A stretch of DNA of 57,446 nt. Source: DATBMA01 sp036555105. GTDB lineage: Bacteria; Actinomycetota; Acidimicrobiia; Spongiisociales; ZC4RG35. The notes under the pieces were generated by a model. That model searched no databases. It had not been told where the DNA came from and was given only the letters and a program-made list of their open reading frames with translations. The DNA lies in assembly GCA_036555105.1 (NCBI GenBank), contig DATBMA010000109.1, positions 1 to 57,446 of the forward strand. The letters run 5' to 3'. Position 1 is the first letter of the stretch. Every line of letters begins with the position of its first letter. This document shows positions 1-8,191 of this stretch, one piece after another. A program made the translations under genes and the position numbers.

Positions 1-188
1 GAGCGGATTCGAACAATCAGAGGTTGTCGGCTGCTTCTGGCAGCCCCGAGCGGATTCGAACAATCAGAGGTTGTCGGCTGCTTCTGGCAGCCCCGAGCGG
101 ATTCGAACAATCAGAGGTTGTCGGCTTCTTCTGGCAGCCCCGAGCGGATTCGAACAATCAGAGGTTGTCGGCTTCGTCTGGCAGCCCC
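1..188. repeat. Tandem array of 47-bp units carrying the tRNA-Glu 3' end
   Basis: Four head-to-tail units with a period of exactly 47 bp begin at 1, 48, 95 and 142; a fifth start at 189 runs into the intact tRNA-Glu gene. Each unit starts with gagcggattcgaa, the complement of the T-loop and 3' acceptor region of the tRNA, followed by about 27 bp of common sequence (caatcagaggttgtcggct and a cagcccc end). Units differ only at a few bases near the middle. The array lies directly 3' of the tRNA in its transcription direction, so tRNA read-through would include it. It continues to the window edge, so its real copy number is unknown. There are no unique spacers, so it is not a CRISPR. Confidence 0.9.
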
Positions 189-254
189 GAGCGGATTCGA
201 ACCGCCGTTTCCGGCTTGAAAGGCCGGCGTCCTAGGCCTCTGGACGACGGGGCC
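182..254 (-). tRNA. tRNA-Glu (anticodon UUC)
   Basis: The minus strand folds as a standard 73-nt tRNA. The acceptor stem is GGCCCCG with CGGGGCT, position 8 is T, the D arm contains GTCC/GGAC, the anticodon stem CCGGC/GCCGG encloses the loop CTTTCAA, and the T loop is TTCGAAT. The anticodon TTC reads GAA/GAG. No CCA is encoded. It lies 51 bp downstream of gltX on the same strand, so synthetase and substrate tRNA are likely cotranscribed. Its 3' end is the seed of the 47-bp repeat array. Confidence 0.93.
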
Positions 255-305
255 AGCGAGCTGGATGCTATGACATAGGGCGTCAGACCCAAGACCTGAG
301 AGTCA

Positions 306-1751
306 CTAGAGCCGGCGCTTCGCAGCCTCGAGCCGGGCCATGGTCCTCTGCTTCCCCAGCACCGAGATCGACTCGAATAGCGGGGGGCTGATCGAAGAGC
401 CGGTCACCGCCACCCGCACCGGTTGCAGGCCCTGCTTGGCTCCGAGCGCGAGCTCCTCCAGCATCGATCGCAGAGCCGCCTCGATCGTGTCGTGCTCCCA
501 GAGGTCGACCTTCTCGAGACTCTCGGTGGCGGCGGCCAGCACCTCGCCTGCCCGATCCCGCATCACCTTCTCCCAGGAGACCGGGTCGTATTGGATCTCG
601 TCCGCATACAGGAACCCGACCTGCCCGGCAGCCTCGGTCAGCAGCTTCACCCGCTCTTGGACCAGAGGAGCAATGGCTATGAAGTCCGCCCACTCCGCTT
701 CGGTCAGCCCCCGCCCCAGCCCCTCCTCGAGGAACGGGCGGACTCGCTCGCAGAACTCCTTGCTGTCGAGCGCCCTGATGTACTCCCCGTTCATCCACTC
801 GAGCTTGTCAGGGTCGAAGACGGCAGCGTGCTTCGACACATCGGCCAGGTCGAAGGCGGGGATGGCTTCTTCAACGGAGAAGATCGTGCGATCGTCGCCT
901 GGCGACCAGCCCAGCAACGACAGGTAGTTCACCAACGCCTCGTGCAGATACCCGCCCTCCCGGTAGAAGCGGAGGGAGGTGGCCCCGTGTCGCTTGGAGA
1001 GTCGCTTGCCGTCAGGTCCCATCAGCAGAGGGAGATGGGCATAGGTCGCCACATCCCCACCCAACGCAATCGTGAGTTGGATGTGACGCGGGGTGGAAGG
1101 CAAGAGGTCCTCCCCCCGCACGACGTGGGTTATCCCATAGTCGACGTCATCGACGGTCGACGCCAGGTGGTAGGTCGGACTGCCGTCGCTTCTCAGCAGC
1201 ACGTAGTCGTCGACGTGCTCATGATCGAAGGTGACTTCACCCCTCACCAGATCGATGAAGGTCGTGCTTCCCGGGCGCGGCATGGCGAAGCGAATCGAGG
1301 CAAGCTCCCCCGCGGCTCTGCGGGCGGCGGCCGAGTCCGGTGGAATCAGGCGGCAACGGCCGTCGTAGCCGGGCGGCCGGGACGCGGCCTCGGCTTCCTG
1401 CCTGCGGGCTTCGAGCTCTTCGGGGGTACAGAAGCATGGATAGGCGTGGCCTCGGTCGACCAGCTCTTCGGCGGCCTGGCGGTAGCGATCAAAGCGGTCC
1501 GACTGGCGGTAGCTCCCGAATGGCCCGCCAACCCCTACCCCCTCCTGCCAGTCCAGGCCCAGCCAGCGGAAGCCTTCGAGGATGTCGTCCTCGTACTGGG
1601 ACTCGCTCCTAACCGGGTCGGTGTCGTCGATCCGCACCACGAAGACCCCGGAGCGGTTCTTGGCGAACAACCAGTTGAAGAGGGCCGCGCGGGCGTTGCC
1701 GATGTGCATCAGCCCGGTGGGAGAAGGGGCGATGCGGACCCGGACCGTCAT
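306..1751 (-). CDS. gltX: Glutamyl-tRNA synthetase
   Basis: Cytoplasmic class I aminoacyl-tRNA synthetase of 481 aa that charges tRNA-Glu with glutamate for translation and tetrapyrrole synthesis. The N-terminus carries APSPTGLMHIGNARAA, with the class I HIGN motif at residues 16-19, and the second signature KRLSKR at about 249-254. The length fits the bacterial family (about 470-490 aa). The start ATG overlaps the end of the upstream fumarylacetoacetase-family gene by 4 bp, so it is the last protein gene of a minus-strand operon and is followed by tRNA-Glu(UUC). The family also includes non-discriminating enzymes that charge tRNA-Gln; a GatCAB check elsewhere in the genome would decide that. 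Confidence 0.97.
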   Translation of the reverse strand: MTVRVRIAPSPTGLMHIGNARAALFNWLFAKNRSGVFVVRIDDTDPVRSESQYEDDILEGFRWLGLDWQEGVGVGGPFGSYRQSDRFDRYRQAAEELVDRGHAYPCFCTPEELEARRQEAEAASRPPGYDGRCRLIPPDSAAARRAAGELASIRFAMPRPGSTTFIDLVRGEVTFDHEHVDDYVLLRSDGSPTYHLASTVDDVDYGITHVVRGEDLLPSTPRHIQLTIALGGDVATYAHLPLLMGPDGKRLSKRHGATSLRFYREGGYLHEALVNYLSLLGWSPGDDRTIFSVEEAIPAFDLADVSKHAAVFDPDKLEWMNGEYIRALDSKEFCERVRPFLEEGLGRGLTEAEWADFIAIAPLVQERVKLLTEAAGQVGFLYADEIQYDPVSWEKVMRDRAGEVLAAATESLEKVDLWEHDTIEAALRSMLEELALGAKQGLQPVRVAVTGSSISPPLFESISVLGKQRTMARLEAAKRRL

Positions 1752-2509
1752 CGCGAGGTGACCCGGTTGATCAGGCTGCCGATGCCGTCGATCTCGACCT
1801 CCATCAGATCACCAGGTACCACCGGCCCCACCCCAGAAGGTGTGCCGGTAAGGATCACGTCGCCAGGCAACAGCGTCATGACCGCTGAGATGTACTCGAT
1901 CAGCTGGGCGACTCCGAAGACCATGTCGGAGGTGAAGCCGGCCTGTCTCACCTCACCGTTGACCCGGCATATGACTGCCAGTCGCTCGAGCGGGTCGAGC
2001 TCGGTCTCGATGGCAGGCCCGAGCGGGCAGAAGGTGTCGAAGCCCTTCGACCTGGTCCACTGCCCGTCCTTGCGCTGCAGGTCGCGGGCGGTGACATCGT
2101 TGGCAGCGGTGTAGCCGAACACGTAGGCGGAAGCATCTTCGGCAGACACGTTGCGGGCGGGCCGGCCGATCACGACCGCCAGCTCTGCCTCGTGATGCAC
2201 TTCATGGCTCGCCTTCGGATAGACCACCGGTGACTGGGGACCCACCACCGCGGTGGCGGGCTTCAGAAAGATCAATGGCTCTTCGGGCGTCTCGCCACCC
2301 ATCTCTTGGGCATGGTCCGCGTAGTTCTTGCCGACACACACGACCTTGGTCGGCAGCACCGGAGCCAGGAGTTGCACGCGGTCCCAGGCGATCAGGGTCT
2401 CGGTGGGCTCCCATGCGACGAAGGGGGAGCCGGTGTAGATGGTCACGCCTTCGGACTCGGCCAGCCCGTACGCGATCCTGTCGTCGGCCTTGAACCGTAC
2501 GATCTTCAC
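1748..2509 (-). CDS. Fumarylacetoacetate hydrolase family protein
   Basis: A 253-aa protein of the FAH/2-hydroxyhepta-2,4-diene-1,7-dioate isomerase superfamily, which hydrolyses, decarboxylates or isomerises beta-diketo acids in aromatic or sugar-acid breakdown. The family core is clear: CVGKNYADHAQEMG, PLIFLKPATAVVGP, the metal-binding HHEAELAVVIG, GYTAANDVTARDLQ and a C-terminal GDVILTGTPSGVG. I start it at the GTG at 2509, which overlaps the TGA of the upstream gene (GTGA); the longer open frame upstream is a shadow of that gene. The exact substrate cannot be told from sequence. It sits between gltX and an unknown gene in one operon. Confidence 0.9.
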   Translation of the reverse strand: MKIVRFKADDRIAYGLAESEGVTIYTGSPFVAWEPTETLIAWDRVQLLAPVLPTKVVCVGKNYADHAQEMGGETPEEPLIFLKPATAVVGPQSPVVYPKASHEVHHEAELAVVIGRPARNVSAEDASAYVFGYTAANDVTARDLQRKDGQWTRSKGFDTFCPLGPAIETELDPLERLAVICRVNGEVRQAGFTSDMVFGVAQLIEYISAVMTLLPGDVILTGTPSGVGPVVPGDLMEVEIDGIGSLINRVTSR

Positions 2510-2985
2510 CTCTCGCCGCCCAGGGATGCGGCCAACTGGGCCGTCGTCAGCATGAGCATGTCCTCGCCGATCTCCGCTACCGCCGATCTCCCCTTGGCGA
2601 CCTCGTGTGCAGCCGCCTTCACCCAGCGCAGTCTCCGCTCGGTCAGCCACTCCGGCTGGCCTTCGGCAAGACCGCAGAACAGCTTGGCCGCCTCTACGTC
2701 GTCCGGCACAGGCGCCCGGCCTCGCAGCGAGGCCCGGGCCGCGACGATCGATCCGAGCACTCCTTCGAGATCGGCTGACCCTCCGCTCAGCCCCGACCGC
2801 TTGATCAGCTGCAGGCCCCAGCCGGTGTCGGGGCCGGGAGTCCCGAAGGCCCCGCCCCATGGCATCTGCTCAGGGGAGGTGACGACGCCGGGACGGTTGT
2901 CGGGACCGAGCCGCGGGGGACCCGGCTCGGGGACGGATCGCGGGAGATCCGCGGGCGCCGGGACGATATTTGGTTGCTGACCCAT
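2506..2985 (-). CDS. Hypothetical protein, 159 aa
   Basis: I do not recognise the family. The N-terminal third is Pro/Gly-rich and looks disordered. The rest is predicted helical, with Ala/Glu-rich stretches such as VAARASLRGRAPVPDDVEAA and RLRWVKAAAHEVAKG. No signal peptide, membrane helix or cysteine cluster is visible. It is 3 bp downstream of ilvE and overlaps the FAH-family gene through a GTGA junction, so it is translated in the middle of a four-gene operon (ilvE, this gene, FAH, gltX). The tight coupling argues that it is real. Confidence 0.75.
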   Translation of the reverse strand: MGQQPNIVPAPADLPRSVPEPGPPRLGPDNRPGVVTSPEQMPWGGAFGTPGPDTGWGLQLIKRSGLSGGSADLEGVLGSIVAARASLRGRAPVPDDVEAAKLFCGLAEGQPEWLTERRLRWVKAAAHEVAKGRSAVAEIGEDMLMLTTAQLAASLGGER

Positions 2986-2988
2986 TGC

Positions 2989-3903
2989 TCAGACGTAGGT
3001 GAGCCAGTCGTGCCGGGTCGGGTCGCGACCGGTCACGGCGGCAGCAAAGAGGTCCTGGGCGCGACGGGTGACGGGGCCAGGTTTGCCCTGTCCCACCGGC
3101 CGGTCATCGACCTCCCGGATCGGGGTGACCTCGGCGGCGGTGCCTGTGAAGAAGAGCTCGTCGGCCCCGTAGAGGTCGCCGCGGGTGAGAGTTGCCTCTT
3201 TCACCTCGAATCCGTCTGCCGCGAGCAGACTCATCACCGAAGCCCGAGTTATTCCATCGAGGATCCCGGCTGACACCGGGGGGGTGAACACCGCCCCGTC
3301 GCGGACCAGGAAGAGGTTCTCCCCGCTCCCTTCCGAGATCGTCCCCACCTGATTGAGCATGATCGCCTCGTCATAGCCGGTGGCCACCGCCTCCTGCTTG
3401 GCGAGAACGCTGTTGAGGTACTGGCCCGTGCCTTTGGCGATGGGTACGAAGCTGGAGGGGTCGATGCGACGCCATGACGAGACCCGCACCCTGATGCCGT
3501 CACGGATCCCCTTCTCCCCCAGGTATGCCCCCCATCGCCATGCGGCCATGAACGTGCGGACCCCGCATGAGGCTGGGTTGAGGCCGATGCCCCCGAGCTC
3601 GAAGATCACCAGGGGACGGATGTAGGCGGACTCGAGCTGGTTCTCCCGGAGTAGCTCCTTGATCCCGTCTGACAACTGGGTCACCGACCATTGCAAGGGG
3701 ATGGCGTAGGCCTTGGCCGACCGGTGGAGCCGCTCGAGGTGCTCGACCAGCCTGAACACCGCCGTTCCCTGCTCGGTCTCGTAGGCGCGAATGCCTTCGA
3801 AGACCCCGGTTCCGTAATGCAGCCCGTGGGTGAGCACATGGACGGTGGCGTCTTCCCACGGAACCAGGCGGCCGTCGGTCCAAATGAGCTTGGCGGTCTC
3901 CAT
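2989..3903 (-). CDS. ilvE: Branched-chain amino acid aminotransferase
   Basis: PLP-dependent fold-type IV aminotransferase of 304 aa, converting branched-chain 2-oxo acids and glutamate to Leu, Ile and Val, or the reverse. Visible family marks are LIWTDGRLVPWEDATVHVLT, GLHYGTGVFEGIRAY, the PLP-lysine region IPIAKGTGQYLNS-like (here VPIAKGTGQYLN), GTISEGSGENLFLV and FFTGTAAEVTPIREVD. The length matches bacterial IlvE (about 305 aa). It is the first gene of the run leading to gltX; a 39-bp gap separates it from the S9 peptidase upstream. D-amino acid transaminases share the fold, but the EGSGENLF and TGTAAEVTP motifs favour IlvE. Confidence 0.93.
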   Translation of the reverse strand: METAKLIWTDGRLVPWEDATVHVLTHGLHYGTGVFEGIRAYETEQGTAVFRLVEHLERLHRSAKAYAIPLQWSVTQLSDGIKELLRENQLESAYIRPLVIFELGGIGLNPASCGVRTFMAAWRWGAYLGEKGIRDGIRVRVSSWRRIDPSSFVPIAKGTGQYLNSVLAKQEAVATGYDEAIMLNQVGTISEGSGENLFLVRDGAVFTPPVSAGILDGITRASVMSLLAADGFEVKEATLTRGDLYGADELFFTGTAAEVTPIREVDDRPVGQGKPGPVTRRAQDLFAAAVTGRDPTRHDWLTYV

Positions 3904-3942
3904 GGCGGAAGGCTAACCGTCGGCCTAACCGACTTCACCGGG

Positions 3943-5838
3943 TCAAGTCAGGTGACTCAGGTGCCAGTCGATGATCGCTTCGAACCTCTCCACCCGGTGC
4001 TTTGGCTTGCCCGAACGGGATAGCTCGTGACTCTCCCCCGGGAAGCGGAGGAATTCCACCTCGACCCCTTTGGCGAGCAACGCCACAAACAACTGCTCCG
4101 CCTGTTCGATCGGACAACGGAAGTCGTTCTCGGAGTGGAGGATGAGGGTGGGGGTCTCGATCTGGCGAGCAACCGACATCGGGCTCAGCGCCCACAGCTC
4201 GTCGTGGTCCTCGGTGAGCGCGTAGCTTTCGTTGAACTCGGGCCCGATGTCGCTGGTGCCGTGGAACGACTCGAATGACAGCAATGCCCGCTCGACCACG
4301 GCCGAGGCGAAGCGGTGGTCGTGTCCGATGGTCCAGGCGGTGAGAAACCCGCCGTAGGAGCCACCCATGATCCCCAGCCTGGCTCGATCGAGCTGCGGAT
4401 AGCGTTCCAGCGCGGACTCGAGCGCCCCGATGATGTCGGCCAGGTCGACCTTGCCCCAGCCCTCACCGGTGACGGCTCTGGCGAACTCGATACCGCGGCC
4501 GGCCGAGCCCCGAGGGTTGCAGGCGATGACTCCAAAACCGGCGCCCGCGTACACCTGGAACTCATCGAAGAAGCCGAAGCCGTACTGGGTCATCGGGCCG
4601 CCATGGATGTTGAGTAGGACAGGGAAGGGACCCTCGCCCGCCGGGAGCACGGCGAAGCAATCGATCTCGACCCCATCAACCGCGGTGCGCCAATGCTCGA
4701 CTGGACGGAGGTCGAGGCCCTCGAACGCTCCCTCCCAGAGCGCCACCTCGCCGTGGCCGTCGTCGGTCAAGAGCACTCCCGGCCCGTTGGGGCTCGAGGC
4801 GGTGTAGTACAGGTGCCCATCCCGGGCGGCCAGGCTCGTGATCAGCCGGTCGCCGCCCACTAGCTCGTCGACCGTCCCGTCTTCACCCACTGCCACCCCC
4901 CGCAGCCGCCCATCGGTCTCGAGCAGCATCAGGGTGCGGCCGTCCTGCCAACCGGTCTCGTTGGGGGGCACCCCTGCCGACGTCAAGAGGGACCGATCGA
5001 GATGACCGGTGAGATCGGTCAGACCTCCGTCAGATTCGCGGCGCCACAGACCCGAAATCGCCGGGTAGCGGCCGCTCGGCTCACCGATGAGGCAGAGGCG
5101 GCCATCCGGGTGATAGGTGAGGGACGCCCAGCCGCCGCGAGCGGCAGCGCGCGACACCGCACCATCCTCGATCTCGACCTCCCAGGCGTCGACGCCGCGC
5201 TCGAGGCCGCCACGCGGGCTGCGGTCCGAGAGGAATGCGACTTTCCTTCCATCGGGTGACCAGGTGGGGCCGAAGTCGTCCCATTCGCCCTGGGTGAGGC
5301 ACCGGGCCTCCTCGCGGCGAGCTGGGTCGATCAGCCAGAGATGCCGGCGCCGGTCGTGCAGCCACCCCCGGCTCTCGAACCTGTAGGGATAGCGGGTGAT
5401 GCGGCGCACCTTGCGTGCCCGATCGTCGTCGGCGAGCCCGCCCCAGCCCTCCGCCCACTCGCCCGCTACCACCAGGAGCCAGCGGCCGTCAGGCGACCAA
5501 GCCACGTACTCGACCCCGAGGTCGAATGAGGTGAGCACCTCAGCCTCGCCTCCATCCACAGCCATCAGGGCCAATTGGGGCTTGGAGTCCTTCTCCTTGC
5601 CTGCCCGCAGGAAGGCGAGCCACCGCCCGTCAGGCGACCAGCGGGGACAGGTGTCGCCCGGCCCGGCAGTGAATGCCCGAGCGGAGCGGCCGTCGTGCAA
5701 CCAGATCCGGCGGTGATAACGATCCTCGCCTTCCTCCATGCCCGACAACACGAACGCCACAGAGCCGTTGGTTGGGTGAGGGCGGGGATCGGAGGGGACT
5801 TCGAGCTCGTAGAGGTGGCGGGGAAGCACTTGCGACAT
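3943..5838 (-). CDS. S9 family serine peptidase (acylaminoacyl-peptidase/prolyl oligopeptidase type)
   Basis: A 631-aa protein with an N-terminal beta-propeller built from WSPDGRWLAFL-type repeats and a C-terminal alpha/beta hydrolase. The nucleophile lies in GGSYGGF (Ser about 494), with Asp in SENDF (about 572) and His in GESHE (about 604), the order expected for S9 peptidases that cleave or deacylate short peptides. No signal peptide is seen, so it is probably cytoplasmic. I use the ATG at 5838 (MSQVLPRHLYEL) rather than the frame's first codon 36 bp upstream, because the extra Cys/Pro-rich residues look non-coding. It is divergent from pgpA with only about 40 bp between them, so both promoters share that gap. 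Confidence 0.92.
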   Translation of the reverse strand: MSQVLPRHLYELEVPSDPRPHPTNGSVAFVLSGMEEGEDRYHRRIWLHDGRSARAFTAGPGDTCPRWSPDGRWLAFLRAGKEKDSKPQLALMAVDGGEAEVLTSFDLGVEYVAWSPDGRWLLVVAGEWAEGWGGLADDDRARKVRRITRYPYRFESRGWLHDRRRHLWLIDPARREEARCLTQGEWDDFGPTWSPDGRKVAFLSDRSPRGGLERGVDAWEVEIEDGAVSRAAARGGWASLTYHPDGRLCLIGEPSGRYPAISGLWRRESDGGLTDLTGHLDRSLLTSAGVPPNETGWQDGRTLMLLETDGRLRGVAVGEDGTVDELVGGDRLITSLAARDGHLYYTASSPNGPGVLLTDDGHGEVALWEGAFEGLDLRPVEHWRTAVDGVEIDCFAVLPAGEGPFPVLLNIHGGPMTQYGFGFFDEFQVYAGAGFGVIACNPRGSAGRGIEFARAVTGEGWGKVDLADIIGALESALERYPQLDRARLGIMGGSYGGFLTAWTIGHDHRFASAVVERALLSFESFHGTSDIGPEFNESYALTEDHDELWALSPMSVARQIETPTLILHSENDFRCPIEQAEQLFVALLAKGVEVEFLRFPGESHELSRSGKPKHRVERFEAIIDWHLSHLT

Positions 5839-5880
5839 CCTATGAGGACAAGCCGGGCACGGCCTTGCCATCATCCAGGT

Positions 5881-6336
5881 ATGGGCACACAGCGCGCGGT
5901 CGCCTCCTTCTTCGGGTCGGGTCTGCTCCTGCGCCGGCTGCGTGGATCCGACGACGGTTCCGGAACGGTCGGGTCGCTTCTGGCCTTCGGCCTCACCCTC
6001 CTGGTCGGGCGGGCGGGCTGGATCGCCCAGGCCGCATTCCTGGCCGTCGTCCTCGCTCTCGCCTATTGGTCAATTGGGCCGTTCTTGGCGGAGGGAGACC
6101 CCGGCTGGATAGTCATCGATGAGGCGGCCGGCGTGATCCTCGCCACCATGGGTTTGGCGCCGGTGCCGGCGGTGGTGGCCTTGGCCGTCTTCCGGGTTGC
6201 CGACATCACCAAGCGCTTCCCGGGTGTCGCACAGGCCGAGCGGTTGAGCGGCGCAACCGGCATCGTCGCCGACGATCTGGTGGCCGGCTTGTACGGGTTG
6301 GCCGCCGGATGGCTCACCGCATTTTGGGTGGCTTAG
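5881..6336 (+). CDS. pgpA: Phosphatidylglycerophosphatase A
   Basis: A 151-aa integral membrane protein of the PgpA family, which dephosphorylates phosphatidylglycerol phosphate to phosphatidylglycerol. It shows the acidic family motifs IDEAAGVILAT, FRVADITKRFPG and GIVADDLVAGLYG, and several hydrophobic segments (SLLAFGLTLLVG, AAFLAVVLALAYW, a C-terminal GLAAGWLTAFWVA). Length fits the family (about 150-170 aa). The ATG at 5881 is chosen because upstream residues in the open frame are antisense to the peptidase gene. The Usp gene follows 9 bp downstream. Confidence 0.88.
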   Translation: MGTQRAVASFFGSGLLLRRLRGSDDGSGTVGSLLAFGLTLLVGRAGWIAQAAFLAVVLALAYWSIGPFLAEGDPGWIVIDEAAGVILATMGLAPVPAVVALAVFRVADITKRFPGVAQAERLSGATGIVADDLVAGLYGLAAGWLTAFWVA

Positions 6337-6345
6337 GCTCACTTG

Positions 6346-6786
6346 ATGGAATGGACCCTCAAAGTGATCGTCGCCGCCGTCGATGGCTCCGAGTCGAGCA
6401 CCTCAGCGGCCAAAGTGGCCGCCGATCTCGCCCGGCTGGCAAAGGCCAAGCTCATCCTGCTCACTGCTGTCCGGACCCCGGAAGGGTGGTGGGGGCTCGC
6501 CAACATGCCGCCCGAGCCGGAGGCCCTCTCACAGGCACTGGTGGACGGACAGCGCGAGGTATTGCAGGGGACGGTCGAACAGCTGGACCTGACCGGAGTG
6601 GACTATCAGACGGCCGAGGAACTTGGCGAGCCCGCGGGCGCCATCCTTGGGGTCCTGGAACGTGAGCACGCCGATCTCCTGGTGCTCGGCAGGCGGGGGG
6701 CGGGACTGGTCGAGAGAGTGGTACTGGGCTCGGTTGCCGACCGGCTCGCCCATCACTCGCCCTGCCCGGTGCTCATCGTTCCCTGA
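6346..6786 (+). CDS. Universal stress protein (UspA family)
   Basis: Single-domain Usp of 146 aa. It opens with LKVIVAAVDGSESSTSAA and ends with the nucleotide-binding pattern DLLVLGRRGAG followed by LGSVADRLAHHSPCPVLIVP, matching the G-2x-G-9x-G(S/T) signature of ATP-binding members. Expected to be a cytoplasmic stress-linked ATP or cAMP sensor; no specific role can be assigned. ATG at 6346 is preferred; a TTG lies immediately upstream in frame. It follows pgpA closely and may share its transcript. Confidence 0.92.
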   Translation: MEWTLKVIVAAVDGSESSTSAAKVAADLARLAKAKLILLTAVRTPEGWWGLANMPPEPEALSQALVDGQREVLQGTVEQLDLTGVDYQTAEELGEPAGAILGVLEREHADLLVLGRRGAGLVERVVLGSVADRLAHHSPCPVLIVP

Positions 6787-6833
6787 GCACCCGTCCTGGG
6801 ACCGCGCCAGGCGGGTGGTGTCATACTTCTCCT

Positions 6834-7703
6834 GTGGAACAGGCCCAGGGCCATCAGCCAGCCTCCAAGCCTGCCTCGAACGATGACCTGGCCGACCGTC
6901 TGGATCGGCTGGGGATGCCGGTCGCCGAGCGCGTGCTGAGAAGAGCGATCGAGCTCCAGGACGAGAGCGCCAGCCAGAAGGACCAGATCTCGCTTGCTGC
7001 CCTTCAGCAGGTGGCAGCGGAGCTGGGGATCGAGCCTGAGCAGGTGCGCCGGGCCCTCGCCGAGGAGCTGACGGCGGCTTCGGAGCCGATCTCGGGGCTC
7101 TTGGGAAAGGTCCTGGCGCCGGCCTCGCTGTCCCAGCGGCGGGTGATCGAGGGCAGCGCCGAACAGGTGGAGGCGGCGGTGCGCACCTGGATGATCGACC
7201 AGGAAGGCCTGCGCCTTCGGCTGCGGTCGGGAACCCGAACCTCCTGGGAGAAGGAGGGGAATCCCGCCATCAGGATCCGGCAGGGGCTCAAGATGACCCG
7301 CGGCAGCGGGGCGCTGCGCAGCGTCCCCGAGGTCGTCAGCCAACACTCGCGGATCGATGACGGCAGCCAGGTCGTCGAGCTCAAGGTCGACACCGCGGTG
7401 GTCAACCGCACAGCCGTCGGAGTGGGATCGGGGCTCGGAGCAGCCGGGGTAGCAGCGGGAGTGGCGGCGGCGATGGTGTCGGCAGGCGGGAACGACATGC
7501 TGCAATTCCTGAGCGGATTCGCGCCGTTCGTGGTGCTGGCGGGTGTTGGCGCCATTCTCACCGCCAGGGTGTGGACCGCCACCCTCCGCCAGGGCATCGC
7601 CCGAGCCATCGACGGCATCCAGCAGGAGCTCACCAACCCCAGCCCGAGGCCGGCCAGGTCGTTGATCAACGAAATCGTGAGGATGTGGACCGACCGCAGG
7701 TGA
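6834..7703 (+). CDS. Hypothetical membrane protein, 289 aa
   Basis: Not recognised as a named family. The N-terminal half is soluble and helical, with a pattern (ISLAALQQVAAELGIEPEQV followed by RRALAEEL) like a small helical regulatory or scaffold domain. Two C-terminal hydrophobic segments, VGSGLGAAGVAAGVAAAMV and FAPFVVLAGVGAILTA, form a likely membrane hairpin, followed by a short basic tail. The GTG start at 6834 is 47 bp after the Usp gene. Its TGA overlaps the GTG of the VOC gene, so it heads a tightly coupled five-gene operon. Confidence 0.8.
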   Translation: MEQAQGHQPASKPASNDDLADRLDRLGMPVAERVLRRAIELQDESASQKDQISLAALQQVAAELGIEPEQVRRALAEELTAASEPISGLLGKVLAPASLSQRRVIEGSAEQVEAAVRTWMIDQEGLRLRLRSGTRTSWEKEGNPAIRIRQGLKMTRGSGALRSVPEVVSQHSRIDDGSQVVELKVDTAVVNRTAVGVGSGLGAAGVAAGVAAAMVSAGGNDMLQFLSGFAPFVVLAGVGAILTARVWTATLRQGIARAIDGIQQELTNPSPRPARSLINEIVRMWTDRR

Positions 7704-8191
7704 CTCCGGGGAACTGGCCCGGGTTGGACGACCTCGTCGAGTCCTTCGATCATTTTGCGATCGCAGTCGACGCCATCGAATCGGCGCTTCCCATGGTCAC
7801 CGGGTTGGGAGGAACGTTCCACCAAGGGGCAGACCATGTCCGCAACCGGTTCCGCTGGATCCAGTTCAGGCTGCCCGGGGGCGCTTGTCTGGAGCTTCTG
7901 CAGCCGCTCGGCGGCGGCTCCTTCCTGAACCGGTTTCTGGAGACGCGAGGTGAAGGCCTCCACCACATCACCTTCCGGGTGAGGGACATCGAGCAGGCAC
8001 AAGCTCGTTTTTCGCACACCGGCCTGGTCACCACCGGCCTTCACCTTCACCCCGACTGGAGCGAGGTGTTCGTCCACCCCAAGTCCGGCCACGGCGTGCT
8101 GATCCAGCTGGCGGCCTGGCCGGAATCCGAGAACTGGCGCGGCTACACGCTCGAGGATGTCATGAGCGGCCGGTCGGTCGACGACACCTGA
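7700..8191 (+). CDS. VOC-family protein, probable methylmalonyl-CoA epimerase-like
   Basis: A 163-aa protein with two vicinal-oxygen-chelate repeats. Metal-ligand positions are suggested by DHFAIAVDAIE, RLPGGACLELLQPLG, GEGLHHITFRVRDIEQA and FVHPKSGHGVLIQL. The FLHPK-x-x-x-GVL-type end and LHHI motif are typical of methylmalonyl-CoA epimerases, which interconvert R and S methylmalonyl-CoA. A methylmalonyl-CoA mutase subunit gene at the other end of the window makes this role plausible, but other VOC activities (glyoxalase, dioxygenase-like) are not excluded. The GTG at 7700 overlaps the upstream stop (GTGA); its own TGA overlaps the fbiD ATG. Confidence 0.78.
   Translation: MTPGNWPGLDDLVESFDHFAIAVDAIESALPMVTGLGGTFHQGADHVRNRFRWIQFRLPGGACLELLQPLGGGSFLNRFLETRGEGLHHITFRVRDIEQAQARFSHTGLVTTGLHLHPDWSEVFVHPKSGHGVLIQLAAWPESENWRGYTLEDVMSGRSVDDT

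Noticed and set aside
1..188. CRISPR array
   Set aside because: Units are joined head to tail without unique spacers, and the repeated part is the end of a tRNA gene; no cas genes nearby.
24..278. Plus-strand open frame of 84 codons over the repeat array
   Set aside because: It only reads the 47-bp repeat and the tRNA backwards; the repeated peptide has no protein character.
423..2114. 563-codon plus-strand open frame opposite gltX
   Set aside because: Antisense shadow of gltX and the FAH-family gene, without any recognisable motif.
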